Source: Vibrio sp. LaRot3 (GTDB taxonomy: Bacteria; Pseudomonadota; Gammaproteobacteria; Enterobacterales; Vibrionaceae). Taken from it: DNA of 64,000 nucleotides. The notes beneath the pieces were generated by a model. The model made no database searches. It was given only the letters and a program-made list of their open reading frames with translations, and was not told the origin of the DNA. The position numbers and the translations under genes are program-made. Shown here one piece after another: positions 40,261-50,479 of this stretch. The stretch is from the NCBI RefSeq assembly GCF_027587025.1, contig NZ_JAPPTI010000006.1:157057-221056 (forward strand). The letters are read 5' to 3'. How positions within the stretch are numbered: position 1 is the first letter of the stretch; each line of letters starts with the position of its first letter.

Positions 40261-40276
40261 CCTCGGCCTACCTTTT
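40243..40276 (+). terminator. Terminator of the spc operon, overlapping the alpha promoter
   Basis: GGTAGTGTCGAG (40243-40254) pairs with CTCGGCCTACC (40262-40272) with one bulged T and one G-U, followed by TTTT. The loop is TATATTC. The T-run is short, so read-through into alpha is plausible. Confidence 0.6.
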
Positions 40277-40385
40277 GCGTGCAAAAGAAGTAGTATCCCG
40301 CAACGTATCCATAACGGGCTTTGTTGCGGCTAATTCTTTTAAGAAACACTAATGGAGTGAATAATGGCCCGTATAGCAGGCATTA
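40270..40385 (+). ncRNA. Alpha operon leader (probable S4-binding pseudoknot)
   Basis: The rpsM leader holds several stems: CTTTTGC/GCAAAAG (40272-40287) and CCGCAAC (40298-40304) with GTTGCGG (40323-40329), plus TTCTTTTAAGAA just before the ribosome site. In E. coli, S4 represses the alpha operon by binding a pseudoknot spanning this leader and the rpsM start. Position and multi-stem layout agree; I could not verify the pseudoknot pairing. Confidence 0.55.
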
Positions 40386-40720
40386 ACATTCCTGATCAAA
40401 AACACGCTGTAATCGCACTAACTGCGATCTACGGCATCGGTAAGACTCGCTCTCAAGCTATCCTAGCTGAAGTGGGTATTGCTGAAGATGTTAAGATCAG
40501 TGAACTATCTGATGAACAGATCGATCAACTGCGTGATGGTGTAGCTAAGTACACTGTAGAAGGTGATCTACGTCGTGAAGTATCTATGAACATCAAGCGT
40601 CTTATGGACCTTGGCTGTTACCGTGGTCTTCGTCATCGTCGCAGTCTACCACTACGTGGACAGCGTACTAAAACCAACGCTCGCACCCGTAAGGGTCCGC
40701 GTAAGCCGATCAAGAAATAA
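40364..40720 (+). CDS. rpsM: 30S ribosomal protein S13
   Basis: S13 lies in the 30S head and bridges to the 50S subunit and P-site tRNA. The 118-residue protein starts [20 protein letters not shown] and has the [20 protein letters not shown] tail. First gene of the alpha operon, so its start region is the expected S4 control point. Confidence 0.98.
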   Translation: MARIAGINIPDQKHAVIALTAIYGIGKTRSQAILAEVGIAEDVKISELSDEQIDQLRDGVAKYTVEGDLRREVSMNIKRLMDLGCYRGLRHRRSLPLRGQRTKTNARTRKGPRKPIKK

Positions 40721-40732
40721 TCGGGAAGGTAG

Positions 40733-41128
<396 letters not shown>

Positions 41129-41155
41129 CGTTTCTAGGACTATTGGAGAAGAATC

Positions 41156-41776
41156 ATGGCAAGATATTTGGGTCCTAAGCTGAAGCTTAGCCGTCGTGAA
41201 GGCACTGACTTATTCCTTAAGTCTGGTGTTCGCGCGATCGATACCAAGTGTAAAATTGATAACGCACCAGGTGTACACGGCGCTCGTCGCGGTCGTCTAT
41301 CTGAGTATGGCGTTCAGCTTCGTGAGAAGCAAAAAGTTCGTCGTATGTACGGCGTTCTAGAAAAACAATTCCGTAACTACTACAAAGAAGCTGCGCGTCT
41401 TAAAGGCAACACAGGTGAAAACCTACTTCAGCTTCTTGAAGGTCGTCTTGATAACGTAGTTTACCGCATGGGCTTTGGCGCAACTCGCGCAGAAGCACGT
41501 CAGCTAGTTAGCCACAAAGCTATCCTAGTAAACGGTAAAGTTGTAAACGTTCCTTCTTTCAAAGTAGCGGCTAACGACGTTGTTTCTATCCGTGAGAAAG
41601 CTAAACAGCAATCTCGCATTAAAGCAGCTCTAGAAGTTGCAGAACAACGCGAAAAACCAACTTGGATTGAAGTAGATGGCGGTAAGATGGAAGGTACGTT
41701 CAAGCGTTTGCCTGAGCGTTCAGATCTATCTGCTGACATCAACGAACAATTGATCGTCGAGCTTTACTCTAAGTAA
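41156..41776 (+). CDS. rpsD: 30S ribosomal protein S4
   Basis: S4 nucleates 30S assembly, affects accuracy, and is the alpha-operon repressor in E. coli. The 206-residue protein starts [20 protein letters not shown] and has an S4 RNA-binding domain at about 96-155 ([20 protein letters not shown]). It lies between rpsK and rpoA as in enterics. Confidence 0.98.
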   Translation: MARYLGPKLKLSRREGTDLFLKSGVRAIDTKCKIDNAPGVHGARRGRLSEYGVQLREKQKVRRMYGVLEKQFRNYYKEAARLKGNTGENLLQLLEGRLDNVVYRMGFGATRAEARQLVSHKAILVNGKVVNVPSFKVAANDVVSIREKAKQQSRIKAALEVAEQREKPTWIEVDGGKMEGTFKRLPERSDLSADINEQLIVELYSK

Positions 41777-41800
41777 GGTTTAAACTAAAGAGAGGACACA

Positions 41801-42793
41801 ATGCAGGGTTCTGTAACAGAATTTCTTAAGCCACGTCTTGTTGACATCGAACAAATCAGCACGACTCACGCAAAAGTAACTCTTGAGCCGTTAGAGCGTG
41901 GTTTTGGCCATACTCTGGGTAATGCACTTCGCCGCATTCTACTATCTTCTATGCCGGGTTGTGCCGTAACAGAAGTAGAGATTGAAGGCGTTCTACACGA
42001 ATACAGCACGAAAGAAGGCGTTCAGGAAGATATTCTTGAAATTCTTCTAAACCTTAAAGGTTTGGCTGTGCGCGTTGCTGAAGGCAAAGATGAAGTATTC
42101 ATTACACTGAACAAATCAGGCTCAGGCCCTGTGGTTGCAGGTGACATCACCCATGACGGTGATGTAGAGATCGCTAACCCAGAACACGTAATTTGTCACC
42201 TAACGGATGACAACGCTGAGATCGCTATGCGCATCAAAGTTGAACGTGGTCGTGGTTACGTTCCAGCTTCTGCTCGTATCCATACTGAAGAAGATGAGCG
42301 TCCTATTGGTCGCCTACTGGTTGACGCTACGTACAGCCCAGTAGACAAGATTGCTTACTCTGTTGACGCGGCTCGTGTAGAGCAACGTACAGACTTAGAC
42401 AAGCTGATCATCGACATGGAAACGAACGGTACTCTAGACCCTGAGGAAGCTATCCGTCGTGCAGCTACTATCCTAGCTGAACAATTGGATGCGTTCGTAG
42501 ATCTTCGTGATGTACGTGTACCTGAGGAGAAGGAAGAGAAGCCAGAATTCGATCCGATCCTACTGCGTCCTGTAGACGATCTTGAACTAACAGTTCGCTC
42601 TGCTAACTGTTTGAAAGCAGAAGCGATTCACTACATCGGTGATCTTGTACAGCGCACTGAGGTTGAGCTACTTAAAACGCCTAACCTTGGTAAAAAATCT
42701 CTTACAGAGATTAAAGACGTACTTGCATCACGTGGTCTTTCTCTGGGCATGCGCCTAGAAAACTGGCCACCAGCGTCTATCGCTGAAGATTAA
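41801..42793 (+). CDS. rpoA: RNA polymerase alpha subunit
   Basis: Alpha dimerises to start RNA polymerase assembly; its C-terminal domain contacts UP elements and activators such as CRP. The 330-residue protein has an N-terminal assembly domain (1-235), a flexible acidic linker and a C-terminal domain (from about 250). The latter contains [20 protein letters not shown] with the DNA-contacting arginine near residue 266. Confidence 0.98.
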   Translation: MQGSVTEFLKPRLVDIEQISTTHAKVTLEPLERGFGHTLGNALRRILLSSMPGCAVTEVEIEGVLHEYSTKEGVQEDILEILLNLKGLAVRVAEGKDEVFITLNKSGSGPVVAGDITHDGDVEIANPEHVICHLTDDNAEIAMRIKVERGRGYVPASARIHTEEDERPIGRLLVDATYSPVDKIAYSVDAARVEQRTDLDKLIIDMETNGTLDPEEAIRRAATILAEQLDAFVDLRDVRVPEEKEEKPEFDPILLRPVDDLELTVRSANCLKAEAIHYIGDLVQRTEVELLKTPNLGKKSLTEIKDVLASRGLSLGMRLENWPPASIAED

Positions 42794-42819
42794 TCGATAC
42801 TAGTTAGAAGGATTAGGTC

Positions 42820-43200
42820 ATGCGCCATCGTAAGAGTGGTCGTCAACTCAACCGCAACAGCTCACATCGCAAAGCGATGTTCAGCAACATGGCTAGCTCT
42901 CTAGTACGTCATGAAGTTATCAAGACTACATTGCCAAAAGCAAAAGAGCTACGTCGCGTAGTTGAGCCTTTGATTACACTAGCTAAGACAGACAGCGTTG
43001 CTAACCGTCGTCTAGCATTTGCACGTACTCGTGACAACGAAGTAGTTGCAAAACTATTTAACGAACTAGGTCCACGTTTTGCTGCTCGTCAGGGCGGTTA
43101 CACACGTATCCTAAAAGCTGGCTTCCGTGCTGGTGATAAAGCTCCAATGGCTTACATTGAGCTTGTAGATCGCCCAGCTGCTGAAGAAGCTGCTGAGTAA
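42820..43200 (+). CDS. rplQ: 50S ribosomal protein L17
   Basis: L17 sits at the bottom of the 50S subunit. The 126-residue protein begins [20 protein letters not shown] and has [26 protein letters not shown] near the end. It is the last alpha-operon gene, followed by a strong terminator. Confidence 0.98.
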
Positions 43201-43223
43201 TCTCAGAAGTTCGTAAAGAACGG

Positions 43224-43250
43224 AAAAGCCGAGCGTTAGCTCGGCTTTTT
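43224..43250 (+). terminator. Terminator of the alpha operon
   Basis: AAAAGCCGAGC (43224-43234), GTTA, GCTCGGCTTTTT (43239-43250). A perfect stem followed by T-run 24 bases after the rplQ stop. Confidence 0.92.
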
Positions 43251-43281
43251 TGTATCTGTCATATTGTTTCATCAATTGAAT

Positions 43282-43761
43282 CTAGCTTGCTGGCTGCCAT
43301 AATTGGCTAAGTGAGCCTAGTAGTCCTTCACTCGCTCCCCCATCTCCTAGATATTGTAAAATTAACGGCGCAAATTGACTGATCATTGATGGGTCTAAAC
43401 CGACTTTGCTAAACGCACTCTGCACGGCGCCTAAATTTTCGATACCGCCTAATAGATTTTGTGCGCTAGAAAGCTCTGACATACCCGGAATTAATGACTG
43501 GAGTTCATTACTGTATTCTGGCGAAAGTTGATTGCCGGCCAATGCGAGCAGCGCCCCCGAACCTGCGGTTGCTTGATCGCCAGAAATAGACAGCTGGTCA
43601 GTAAGAAGGTTTGTTAGTGGTGATTGGCTAGTGCCAGTTAAAGAGTCGCTTACCATATCAGTAAGGCCCTTTGTTGAGTCTGAATCTTTTAGTAGGTCAC
43701 CAAAGGCAAAGCTATGGCTACTAAATATGACGAGGCTTACGGCGAGAAGAGTCTTCTTCAT
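43282..43761 (-). CDS. Exported DUF2780 (VcgC/VcgE-like) protein
   Basis: A 159-residue protein with a clean signal peptide (about 1-19, ending SHSFAFG). The mature part is helical, rich in Leu, Ser and Gly, and matches DUF2780, an uncharacterised family first named from Vibrio VcgC/VcgE. No catalytic motif or lipobox cysteine is seen, so it is probably a soluble periplasmic or secreted protein. It is convergent with the alpha operon and about 140 bases downstream of fklB on the minus strand, separated by fklB's terminator, so likely monocistronic. Confidence 0.75.
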   Translation of the reverse strand: MKKTLLAVSLVIFSSHSFAFGDLLKDSDSTKGLTDMVSDSLTGTSQSPLTNLLTDQLSISGDQATAGSGALLALAGNQLSPEYSNELQSLIPGMSELSSAQNLLGGIENLGAVQSAFSKVGLDPSMISQFAPLILQYLGDGGASEGLLGSLSQLWQPAS

Positions 43762-43848
43762 TGTTTTCTCCTTTTATAGTTATACCGATTCTTTTAACTT
43801 TCTGAGCATCAAATGAATGGAATTGGTATTTGTCTGTTTAGCTTAGAC

Positions 43849-43876
43849 AAAAAAAGCGACGCTAGAGCGTCGCTTT
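43849..43876 (-). terminator. Terminator after fklB
   Basis: Read on the minus strand: AAAGCGACGCT, short CT-containing loop, AGCGTCGCTTT followed by TTTT. It is 25 bases after the fklB stop. Confidence 0.84.
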
Positions 43877-43900
43877 AAAACTATTTGAGGGAAAACTCAA

Positions 43901-44521
43901 TTATAGGATGTCTAGAAGTTCTACTTCGAAGACAAGCGCTGCGTATGGAGGGATAGCAGCACCAGCGCCACGCTCACCGTAAGCTAGGTCTTGAGGGATG
44001 TATAGTTTCCACTTAGAACCTACAGGCATTAGTTGAAGTGCTTCAACCCAACCTTTGATAACGCCAGTTACTGGGAACTCAGCAGGTTGACCGCGAGATA
44101 CAGAGCTGTCGAAAACAGTACCGTCAGTTAGCTCACCGTGGTAGTGAACGCGAACTTGCTTGTCAGAAGTTGGGATTTCACCAGTACCTTCTGTGATCAC
44201 TTCGTACTGAAGACCAGATTCTAGAACGGTTACTTCTGAACGTAGAGCGTTGTCTTTTAGGAACGCTTCACCGTCAGCCGCAGCCGCTTTTGCAGCTTCA
44301 GCTTGAGCTGCTTGAGCGCGTGTGTGAAGCTCTTGTAGTGCTTTGTTGATTTCATCAACTTCGATAGCTGGCATATCACCAACAAGTGCAGTTGCGATAC
44401 CTGCCGCGATAGCGTCAACGTTTAGACCTTCAAGACCAGAACCTGCTAGTTGCTGACCCATCTGTAGACCAATACCGTAGCTTGCTTTTTGCTCTACAGT
44501 TTCAAATTTAACTTCAGACAT
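43901..44521 (-). CDS. fklB: FklB-type FKBP peptidyl-prolyl isomerase
   Basis: A 206-residue prolyl isomerase with an N-terminal helical dimerisation domain (about 1-85, Ala/Glu-rich) and a C-terminal FKBP domain. The FKBP domain contains [35 protein letters not shown] and [21 protein letters not shown]. No signal peptide is seen, so it is FklB (cytosolic) and not FkpA. It is divergent from the OapA-like gene, the same pairing as fklB and ytfB in E. coli. Codon bias is strong, suggesting abundant expression. Confidence 0.93.
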   Translation of the reverse strand: MSEVKFETVEQKASYGIGLQMGQQLAGSGLEGLNVDAIAAGIATALVGDMPAIEVDEINKALQELHTRAQAAQAEAAKAAAADGEAFLKDNALRSEVTVLESGLQYEVITEGTGEIPTSDKQVRVHYHGELTDGTVFDSSVSRGQPAEFPVTGVIKGWVEALQLMPVGSKWKLYIPQDLAYGERGAGAAIPPYAALVFEVELLDIL

Positions 44522-44754
44522 GGTGTCTCTCTTTCATCGGTGTATAAAGTGGTACAGGATACCAGTAATACAGATAGGATGAAACGGTGCACCGTTTGAT
44601 GAATCAATGTCATAGCAATGTGGGACTGCGATCTTATTTTTAAGTCTCAAACCGCAGTTTTGACCGAACCATTACTTTCCAAGACGAAATTTTCTATACT
44701 CGGAAAGGTTAGATTTTTATACTTGTTGTCAGAGAAGTTTGGAGACATGCTGCA

Positions 44755-45318
44755 ATGAACCGCCGGAAAAAAAAGCCACAACAAGTCGATTACCTTGAGT
44801 TAATCAAGCAAAAGTGGTCTTCGATAGATTGGAAACAACTTAAAAGCCAAGCTCAAGAAAAGTGGTCAGGGTTACCTAAGCCCCATCAAAGAGCATTAAT
44901 GGTATTGGTGCCGGTTGTTTTATTATTGGCGCTGATTCCTTTTCCGCAGAGTCAACCAGAGCAACAGCAACAAGCCCCTGCTCAACGAGTGGAAATTGCC
45001 ATCAACACTCAAAGTTTAAGCGAACAGGGCGAGAAGGCTCAACACGAGTTACAGTCAGAGCAGTGGCAAGAGTATCAAGTGAAAAAAGGCGACACACTAG
45101 CGCAAGTATTCCGCGCCAACGAGTTACCGATGAAAGACTTGAATGCATTAGTTAAAGTGGAAGGGTCAGATAAACCATTAAGTAATATTCGCGCAGGCCA
45201 GCTTGTGCGTTTCAAACTCGCTAATGATGGCAAGTTGGATATATTACAACTTGAGAAGTCGTCATCATCAGTGATGTTCTTTAGGTTGTCAGACGGTGGT
45301 TTTGGCAGAAGTAAGTAA
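44755..45318 (+). CDS. OapA/YtfB-family inner-membrane protein with LysM-like domain
   Basis: The 187-residue protein has a basic cytoplasmic N-terminus, one transmembrane helix at about 49-66 (LMVLVPVVLLLALIPF), a Gln-rich linker and a C-terminal OapA/LysM-like domain (about 105-170). That domain contains YQVKKGDTLAQVFR and IRAGQLVRF. The family includes Haemophilus OapA and E. coli YtfB, a glycan-binding cell-division protein. The divergent fklB neighbour supports YtfB orthology. A septal or peptidoglycan role is inferred. Confidence 0.85.
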   Translation: MNRRKKKPQQVDYLELIKQKWSSIDWKQLKSQAQEKWSGLPKPHQRALMVLVPVVLLLALIPFPQSQPEQQQQAPAQRVEIAINTQSLSEQGEKAQHELQSEQWQEYQVKKGDTLAQVFRANELPMKDLNALVKVEGSDKPLSNIRAGQLVRFKLANDGKLDILQLEKSSSSVMFFRLSDGGFGRSK

Positions 45319-45322
45319 ATGC

Positions 45323-46183
45323 TTACTTGGATTTAATTCCACGATGAAACAACGATTTGATCGGTAGCAATGGCATTATAATCAGCGCAATACCTATTGC
45401 AGTCAGCCAGTCTGGTATCTCATCAAACCACCACACGCCAAACAAACCAACAAAGATTAGCCCCGAGTATTCCGCCAAAGCGATTTGGCCAGCCGGGGCT
45501 TTTTTGTATGCTTTAACTGCGCATCCGTTATAGAGAAGAATCAACAATGCACTGGCTGCAACAAGAGCGATTTGCTCAAGATTAATCGGTTGCCAATGCC
45601 AATAGGCAAGAACGCCCGACACTGGGATGGACAGTAAGGATGTCCAAAATAGAGTGGTCACTACAGGTTGCTGCTGCGGTATTTTACGCGCGAGAATATT
45701 AAACAGTGCTAATGTGGTTGCCGTCCCTAAAGCAAATAAAGCCGCCCAATGGAAATGTGAAGGGCGCAGGACAATCAATACCCCGCAAAAGCCGATGACA
45801 GTCCCTATGACTTTGCCAATAGGTGGTACTTCTTTCAGTAACCAGACTGATAATGGCAGCATAATAAGTGGCGCGGCATAGATGATCGCGTTGGCTGTCG
45901 CCAAAGGTAAGTGAGTGATTGCTACCATCAGGCAGCCACTGCCAATTATGATCAGAAGGGATCTGGTCGCGGTAAGGTAAGGGGCAGTTAATGTTCGTTG
46001 CTGTTTAGATTGATGTAACCAGATTGGGGTGATTAGTGCGACGGACAGTAACTGGCGGACAAAAATATATTGATAAGGCGAAATTCCGCCATGTAATAGT
46101 TTGACCGCCACGTCAGATAATGACGCAGAGAGATTCCCTAGCACTAATAAGATAACACCAACAGTAACGGCACTCACATTCAC
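45323..46183 (-). CDS. EamA/DMT-superfamily transporter
   Basis: A 286-residue inner-membrane protein with about ten hydrophobic helices in two EamA repeats, typical of drug/metabolite transporters. The substrate is unknown. It starts with GTG at 46183, which shares one base with the elaA stop TAG, so translation is probably coupled to elaA. No ATG lies nearby in frame. It converges with the OapA-like gene four bases away, and no clear terminator separates them. Confidence 0.86.
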   Translation of the reverse strand: MNVSAVTVGVILLVLGNLSASLSDVAVKLLHGGISPYQYIFVRQLLSVALITPIWLHQSKQQRTLTAPYLTATRSLLIIIGSGCLMVAITHLPLATANAIIYAAPLIMLPLSVWLLKEVPPIGKVIGTVIGFCGVLIVLRPSHFHWAALFALGTATTLALFNILARKIPQQQPVVTTLFWTSLLSIPVSGVLAYWHWQPINLEQIALVAASALLILLYNGCAVKAYKKAPAGQIALAEYSGLIFVGLFGVWWFDEIPDWLTAIGIALIIMPLLPIKSLFHRGIKSK

Positions 46184-46638
46184 TAATTATGCACCCGTTT
46201 CATATCGATGTGGGGAATGTCGTCTTCTAAGTACATGTCCGAAGTTTGCACAAAGCCATGTTTGATATAGAACTCACGTAGATGCTGCTGGGCACCAATT
46301 TCAATATCGCACTTAGGCCAAATGGCTTCACATTGATTAATGGCTTGTTTGAGTAACTGATGGCCGATACCGTCGCCACGATACTCCATCGAAGACGCAA
46401 CGCGGCCAATACTTACCGATGGGTAACTGATTCCTTTACCTAATAAGCGGGCATACGCGACAAGCCGCCCCTTTTGGTAGCCGAGCAGGTGGTGCACGTC
46501 CGCAAGGGTATCTTTGCCATCCAAATCAGGGTAAGGACAGGTTTGCTCAACGACGAACACATCAACTCGTAGTTGAAGAAGTTGATATAGCTGTGTAGTG
46601 GTGAGCTGCGAAAAAGGTAGAGTCTTCCATTCGATCAT
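46183..46638 (-). CDS. elaA: ElaA family GNAT N-acetyltransferase
   Basis: The 151-residue product is a GNAT enzyme of the ElaA family: IEWKTLPFSQL start, LRVDVFVVEQTCPYPDLDGKD and the acetyl-CoA loop YRGDGIGHQLL (about 106-116). The acceptor substrate is unknown. It lies between a Crp/Fnr-type regulator (63 bases upstream) and the DMT gene (overlapping by one base), so these may form a small operon. Confidence 0.88.
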   Translation of the reverse strand: MIEWKTLPFSQLTTTQLYQLLQLRVDVFVVEQTCPYPDLDGKDTLADVHHLLGYQKGRLVAYARLLGKGISYPSVSIGRVASSMEYRGDGIGHQLLKQAINQCEAIWPKCDIEIGAQQHLREFYIKHGFVQTSDMYLEDDIPHIDMKRVHN

Positions 46639-46701
46639 ATTGCTAACTGCTTGTTTATTAGTCGTTTAGAATCAAGGTAGCAGTTATCTAATCGCTATGC
46701 A

Positions 46702-47268
46702 TTAACCTTTGTTAATTCGACTCTTTATTCGGCTGAGGCTGATCGACGAGATCCCAAGGTAGGCGGCAATATGATAGTCGTTCAATCGCTGTTCTAAATC
46801 GGGGAATTGCTGACAGAACAATTCATAACGTTGTTCTGGTGTGTAGAGCAGCATGAAGCGTTCTTTCTGCTCTTTGTAAATCAGCTGAGTCTCGACCAGC
46901 TTTAAATATATAGGATGGCTCTCAGCTCTCCACCGCTTTAACACGTCGATAGGTAAGCAGATGATATGACAGTCTGTCAGTGTTTCGATTAGATATGGCG
47001 AGCCTTGTTGCTTAATCACCGCTTCTAAACTGAGAATCCAATCTTGTTCCCAGTAAAACTCTTTGCTGAATGACTTACCTTCTTCCGTTAAGTAACTGGC
47101 TTGGCATAAGCCATGAACAATAAAGTAAATGGATTGTGCGGAGCCGCCTTGTTCAACCAGTATTTGTCGGGTTGGCAGTTGCAACTCAGTGGCATATTGG
47201 TTGATTTGCTCAATCTCTTCGGTATTAAAGCCATGTTCTTCAAGGTGCTGGATAAACGTTGCGTCCAT
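46702..47268 (-). CDS. Crp/Fnr-family transcription regulator
   Basis: A 188-residue protein with an N-terminal cyclic-nucleotide-binding-like beta barrel (about 20-115) and a short C-terminal helix-turn-helix (NDYHIAAYLGISSISLSRIKS, about 163-183). The phosphate-binding cassette with its arginine, present in CRP, is not seen, and there are no FNR-type iron-sulfur cysteine clusters. cAMP or oxygen sensing is therefore unlikely. The ligand is unknown. Possible targets are the adjacent elaA and DMT genes. Confidence 0.85.
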   Translation of the reverse strand: MDATFIQHLEEHGFNTEEIEQINQYATELQLPTRQILVEQGGSAQSIYFIVHGLCQASYLTEEGKSFSKEFYWEQDWILSLEAVIKQQGSPYLIETLTDCHIICLPIDVLKRWRAESHPIYLKLVETQLIYKEQKERFMLLYTPEQRYELFCQQFPDLEQRLNDYHIAAYLGISSISLSRIKSRINKG

Positions 47269-47290
47269 AACGGAATCTCTATCATTCAGA

Positions 47291-47323
47291 AAAATAAAAA
47301 GCCGCTATATTAATAGCGGCTTT
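47291..47323 (-). terminator. Terminator after cpdB
   Basis: On the minus strand: AAAGCCGCTAT, loop TAAT, ATAGCGGCTTT followed by TTATTTT. It separates cpdB from the Crp/Fnr gene. Confidence 0.83.
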
Positions 47324-47343
47324 GTCGTGGTTAGGAAAGTCGA

Positions 47344-49305
47344 TTATTTCTGTAAATCGATTTGGTATACCGCGAAACCAACATCATCAGTTGCTACACG
47401 TTTCATTGGGTATTGGCCTTTGTCCTTGATGAACTTAGCGGCTTTCTCACTTGGTGACGTTTCAAAGCGAATGTCTAGCTTAGTATCCGACTTAATCGGT
47501 GCGAATGACCAGTTATTGTCTGCACTTGGTTGGAACTCACCTTTTTCATTGCTCACGCGAGTGATGTATGAAGCAATAACCGAGCGGTTTTCATCTGGTG
47601 AATCAAATGCCACAAACTCTGAGCCAGTACCTGGGAACTTGTTGCTGTATGCGCGGTAGTTGTTGGTTGCGATGATGAAGTCTTGCTTCATATCGATAGG
47701 TTTACCTTGGTAAGTTAGGTTAACGATACGCTCAGCGCCATCATTAAGCACTTTACAGTCACCATCGTATTTAGCTGGCTGTGTCACATCGATTTGGTAG
47801 TTTAGGCCATCGATAACGTCAAAGTTGTAAGTGCGGAAACCATCCCAGTTGATAAGGCTTTGTGGTGCAGTGCTGTTTACATCAATTTGCTTAAACTGGC
47901 CTGCAGTACACTCGAGCCATTCTTTGACTTCTTTACCGCTCACCTTCATTGCGACTAGCGTGTTCGGGTATAGGTAAAGGTCTGCTGCGTTACGGAAAGT
48001 GAGCTGACCGGATTCAACTTCAGTAAAACCAGATGGGTCATCTTTACGACCGCCCGCTTTAAACGGCGCTGCCGCAGATAGAACAGGGATATCTGCTAGG
48101 TCTGGATCACCTTGAATAAAGCGTTCTACGTAATCTTTTTGCGCTAGGTTAACAATCTGTACCGTAGGGTCATCTTGCACAAGCGCTAAGAAGCTGTACA
48201 TCACATCGTTCGCTTTACCAATGGGTTGGTTGACGAAATCACGAGTGCCTTTATGGTCCGCTTCTAGAGCTTTCACCATGTCTTTATCAGCTTCAGCGAG
48301 AGATTTTTTGTTTACTTTGTCGTAAATCGGGCGTGCTTCAGATTGGCCTTTCACCACAACCCATTTGCCATCTTTCTCTTTCAGCTCTAGATCGATAACC
48401 CCAACATGGCTACCCCAACGACCCGGCATGACAGATGCGACGCCATTGATGGTACCGTTTTGGTTATCGACACCTTGAATGCCATCAAAACCTTTACCCG
48501 GGAATACTGCATGAGAGTGACCAAATGCGATCGCATCAATACCCTCTACTTCCGCTAGGTAATAAGTGGAGTTTTCTGCGCCCATTTTGTAAGGGTCAGA
48601 AGAAACGCCAGAGTGAGGGATCGCAACGATAACGTCAGCGCCTTCTTTCTTCATTTGTGGGACAAGTTCTTCGGCTGTCTCTTTGATGTCTTTAGCGAAG
48701 ACTTTGCCTTCTAGGTTTTTCTTATCCCAAACCATGATTTGTGGTGGAACAAAACCAATGTAACCCACTTTGATTTCATGCTCTGCACCATCCACATCCT
48801 TAAAGGTATGCGATTTAATGATGTAAGGCTTGAAGTAATGTTTGCCCGTTGCTTTATCAAATACGTTGGCACTGATGTAAGGGAAATCTGCGTCGTTGAT
48901 GGTCTCAGCTAAGAACTCCAAACCATAGTTGAATTCATGGTTACCAATGTTGCCTACATCGTAGTTAAGTTGGTTCATCGCTTTATAAACAGGGTGAACT
49001 TCGCCGACTTCAATACCTTTATCCGCCATGTAGTCACCCATAGGGCTGCCTTGGATAAGGTCACCATTATCCACCAATACGCTGTTTTCTACTTCGGCGC
49101 GTGCTTGCTTTACCAGAGTCGCTGTTCGGGTTAGACCAATTTTCAGTGACGGTTTGTCTTTGTAGTAGTCGTAATCCATTACGTTGGTGTGAATATCTGT
49201 TGTTTCTACGATACGTAGTTTGATCGTATCAGCCATAGCTGGGACAGCCATGGTTAACATGCCGCCAAGTACGGCAATAGATAGAGGTTTCACTGCAACT
49301 TTCAT
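47344..49305 (-). CDS. cpdB: CpdB, periplasmic 2',3'-cyclic-nucleotide phosphodiesterase / 3'-nucleotidase
   Basis: CpdB hydrolyses 2',3'-cyclic nucleotides and then 3'-nucleotides in the periplasm so that nucleosides can be imported. The 653-residue precursor has a signal peptide (about 1-25, ending VPAMA). A calcineurin-type domain follows, with [38 protein letters not shown] and [11 protein letters not shown]. The 5'-nucleotidase C-terminal domain is at about 380-600. It is monocistronic, divergent from cobA. CRP control is common for cpdB; upstream I see only half-sites (TGTGA near 49355 and 49386). Confidence 0.95.
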   Translation of the reverse strand: MKVAVKPLSIAVLGGMLTMAVPAMADTIKLRIVETTDIHTNVMDYDYYKDKPSLKIGLTRTATLVKQARAEVENSVLVDNGDLIQGSPMGDYMADKGIEVGEVHPVYKAMNQLNYDVGNIGNHEFNYGLEFLAETINDADFPYISANVFDKATGKHYFKPYIIKSHTFKDVDGAEHEIKVGYIGFVPPQIMVWDKKNLEGKVFAKDIKETAEELVPQMKKEGADVIVAIPHSGVSSDPYKMGAENSTYYLAEVEGIDAIAFGHSHAVFPGKGFDGIQGVDNQNGTINGVASVMPGRWGSHVGVIDLELKEKDGKWVVVKGQSEARPIYDKVNKKSLAEADKDMVKALEADHKGTRDFVNQPIGKANDVMYSFLALVQDDPTVQIVNLAQKDYVERFIQGDPDLADIPVLSAAAPFKAGGRKDDPSGFTEVESGQLTFRNAADLYLYPNTLVAMKVSGKEVKEWLECTAGQFKQIDVNSTAPQSLINWDGFRTYNFDVIDGLNYQIDVTQPAKYDGDCKVLNDGAERIVNLTYQGKPIDMKQDFIIATNNYRAYSNKFPGTGSEFVAFDSPDENRSVIASYITRVSNEKGEFQPSADNNWSFAPIKSDTKLDIRFETSPSEKAAKFIKDKGQYPMKRVATDDVGFAVYQIDLQK

Positions 49306-49564
49306 TGTTTAGCTCCGGTAGAGTAAGTTAATCGCGGGTTAATGTAGCAAAACATTGTGAAACACTGATTTTACTACATATTAAAGTGTGAAGTAGAGCA
49401 ATTACTTAACGCTATTCTGTCGTAGGTATCTCAATGTTGTTCAAGCTTTAACCATCTCAATAAACTCGCCTTATCAATAAATGGTATAAAAAATGAAATT
49501 TTAGAATTTCAGGTAATATATCGAGAAGGTCATAATGCATACATTCACATGGAAGGAATGCAAT

Positions 49565-50434
49565 ATGGCGAGCAAGGATAAGGTGGCGTCGTTTCCAGTT
49601 AGTCACCTACGAGCAAATCAAAATAAAGACAATCATCGCCCAATTTTCACAGGTAAAAGTCAGCTGCATAATGGAGAAGTTGCGCTAGTTGGAGCAGGGC
49701 CTGGTGATGCCGAGCTACTTACGATTAAAGCGCTGAGCTTTTTGCAGCAGGCAGATGTTGTTCTCTACGATTATTTGGTCTCAGATGACATTTTAGCACT
49801 GATCCCAGATGACACGATTTTAGTTTGTGTTGGCAAGCGTGCTGGCCATCACAGCGTTCCTCAAGAAAAAACCAACCAACTGTTAGTCGATTTCGCTAAG
49901 CAAGGCCATCGCGTTGTGCGAGTGAAAGGTGGCGACCCTTTTGTCTTTGGTCGTGGCGGCGAAGAGTTAGAAGTGTTAGCCGAAGCTGGGGTGAGTTTTC
50001 AAGTTATCCCGGGAATTACCGCAGCAGCGGGTGCAACCGCGTATGCAGGTATTCCACTTACTCATCGTGACTATGCTCAGTCGGCCATGTTTATCACTGG
50101 CCATTTAAAAGCGGAAAGTGACGAGATGGATTGGTCTACTCTGGCGCGTGGCAATCAAACGTTGGTGATCTACATGGGTTTGATGAAATCTGAATACATT
50201 CAATCTCAACTGCTTGAGTTTGGTCGTCAGCCCTTCACCCCAATTGCCATCATTGAGCGTGGCACACAAAGCTCTCAGAAAGTATTTACAGGCCAACTCT
50301 CACAGTTAGCTGAGTTGGCTAAAGATGCGCAATCACCTTCTTTAATCGTGATAGGAGAAGTGGTCGCATTATCGAACAAGCTGCAATGGTTCAACCAAGC
50401 AGACAGCACAACAGAACAACGTCATTACGCATAA
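49565..50434 (+). CDS. cobA: Uroporphyrinogen-III C-methyltransferase (siroheme synthesis)
   Basis: This SAM enzyme methylates uroporphyrinogen III twice to precorrin-2, feeding siroheme for sulfite reductase. The protein has the [16 protein letters not shown] and [17 protein letters not shown] motifs and [21 protein letters not shown]. It is the CobA half only; the CysG dehydrogenase/chelatase part is not fused. I use the ATG at 49565 (AAGGAA at 49553). An ATG at 49535 with AGAAGG before it is also credible and would add ten residues. It heads the cysD-cysN-transporter-cysC set. Confidence 0.9.
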   Translation: MASKDKVASFPVSHLRANQNKDNHRPIFTGKSQLHNGEVALVGAGPGDAELLTIKALSFLQQADVVLYDYLVSDDILALIPDDTILVCVGKRAGHHSVPQEKTNQLLVDFAKQGHRVVRVKGGDPFVFGRGGEELEVLAEAGVSFQVIPGITAAAGATAYAGIPLTHRDYAQSAMFITGHLKAESDEMDWSTLARGNQTLVIYMGLMKSEYIQSQLLEFGRQPFTPIAIIERGTQSSQKVFTGQLSQLAELAKDAQSPSLIVIGEVVALSNKLQWFNQADSTTEQRHYA

Positions 50435-50479
50435 GTAATTAGTCAGAATGCTCCAAGGAGCGGCAAAGGAAGCACCAAC

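Noticed and set aside
47129..47659. 176-residue open frame spanning the regulator-cpdB junction
   Set aside because: It runs through a terminator hairpin and antisense to two conserved genes.
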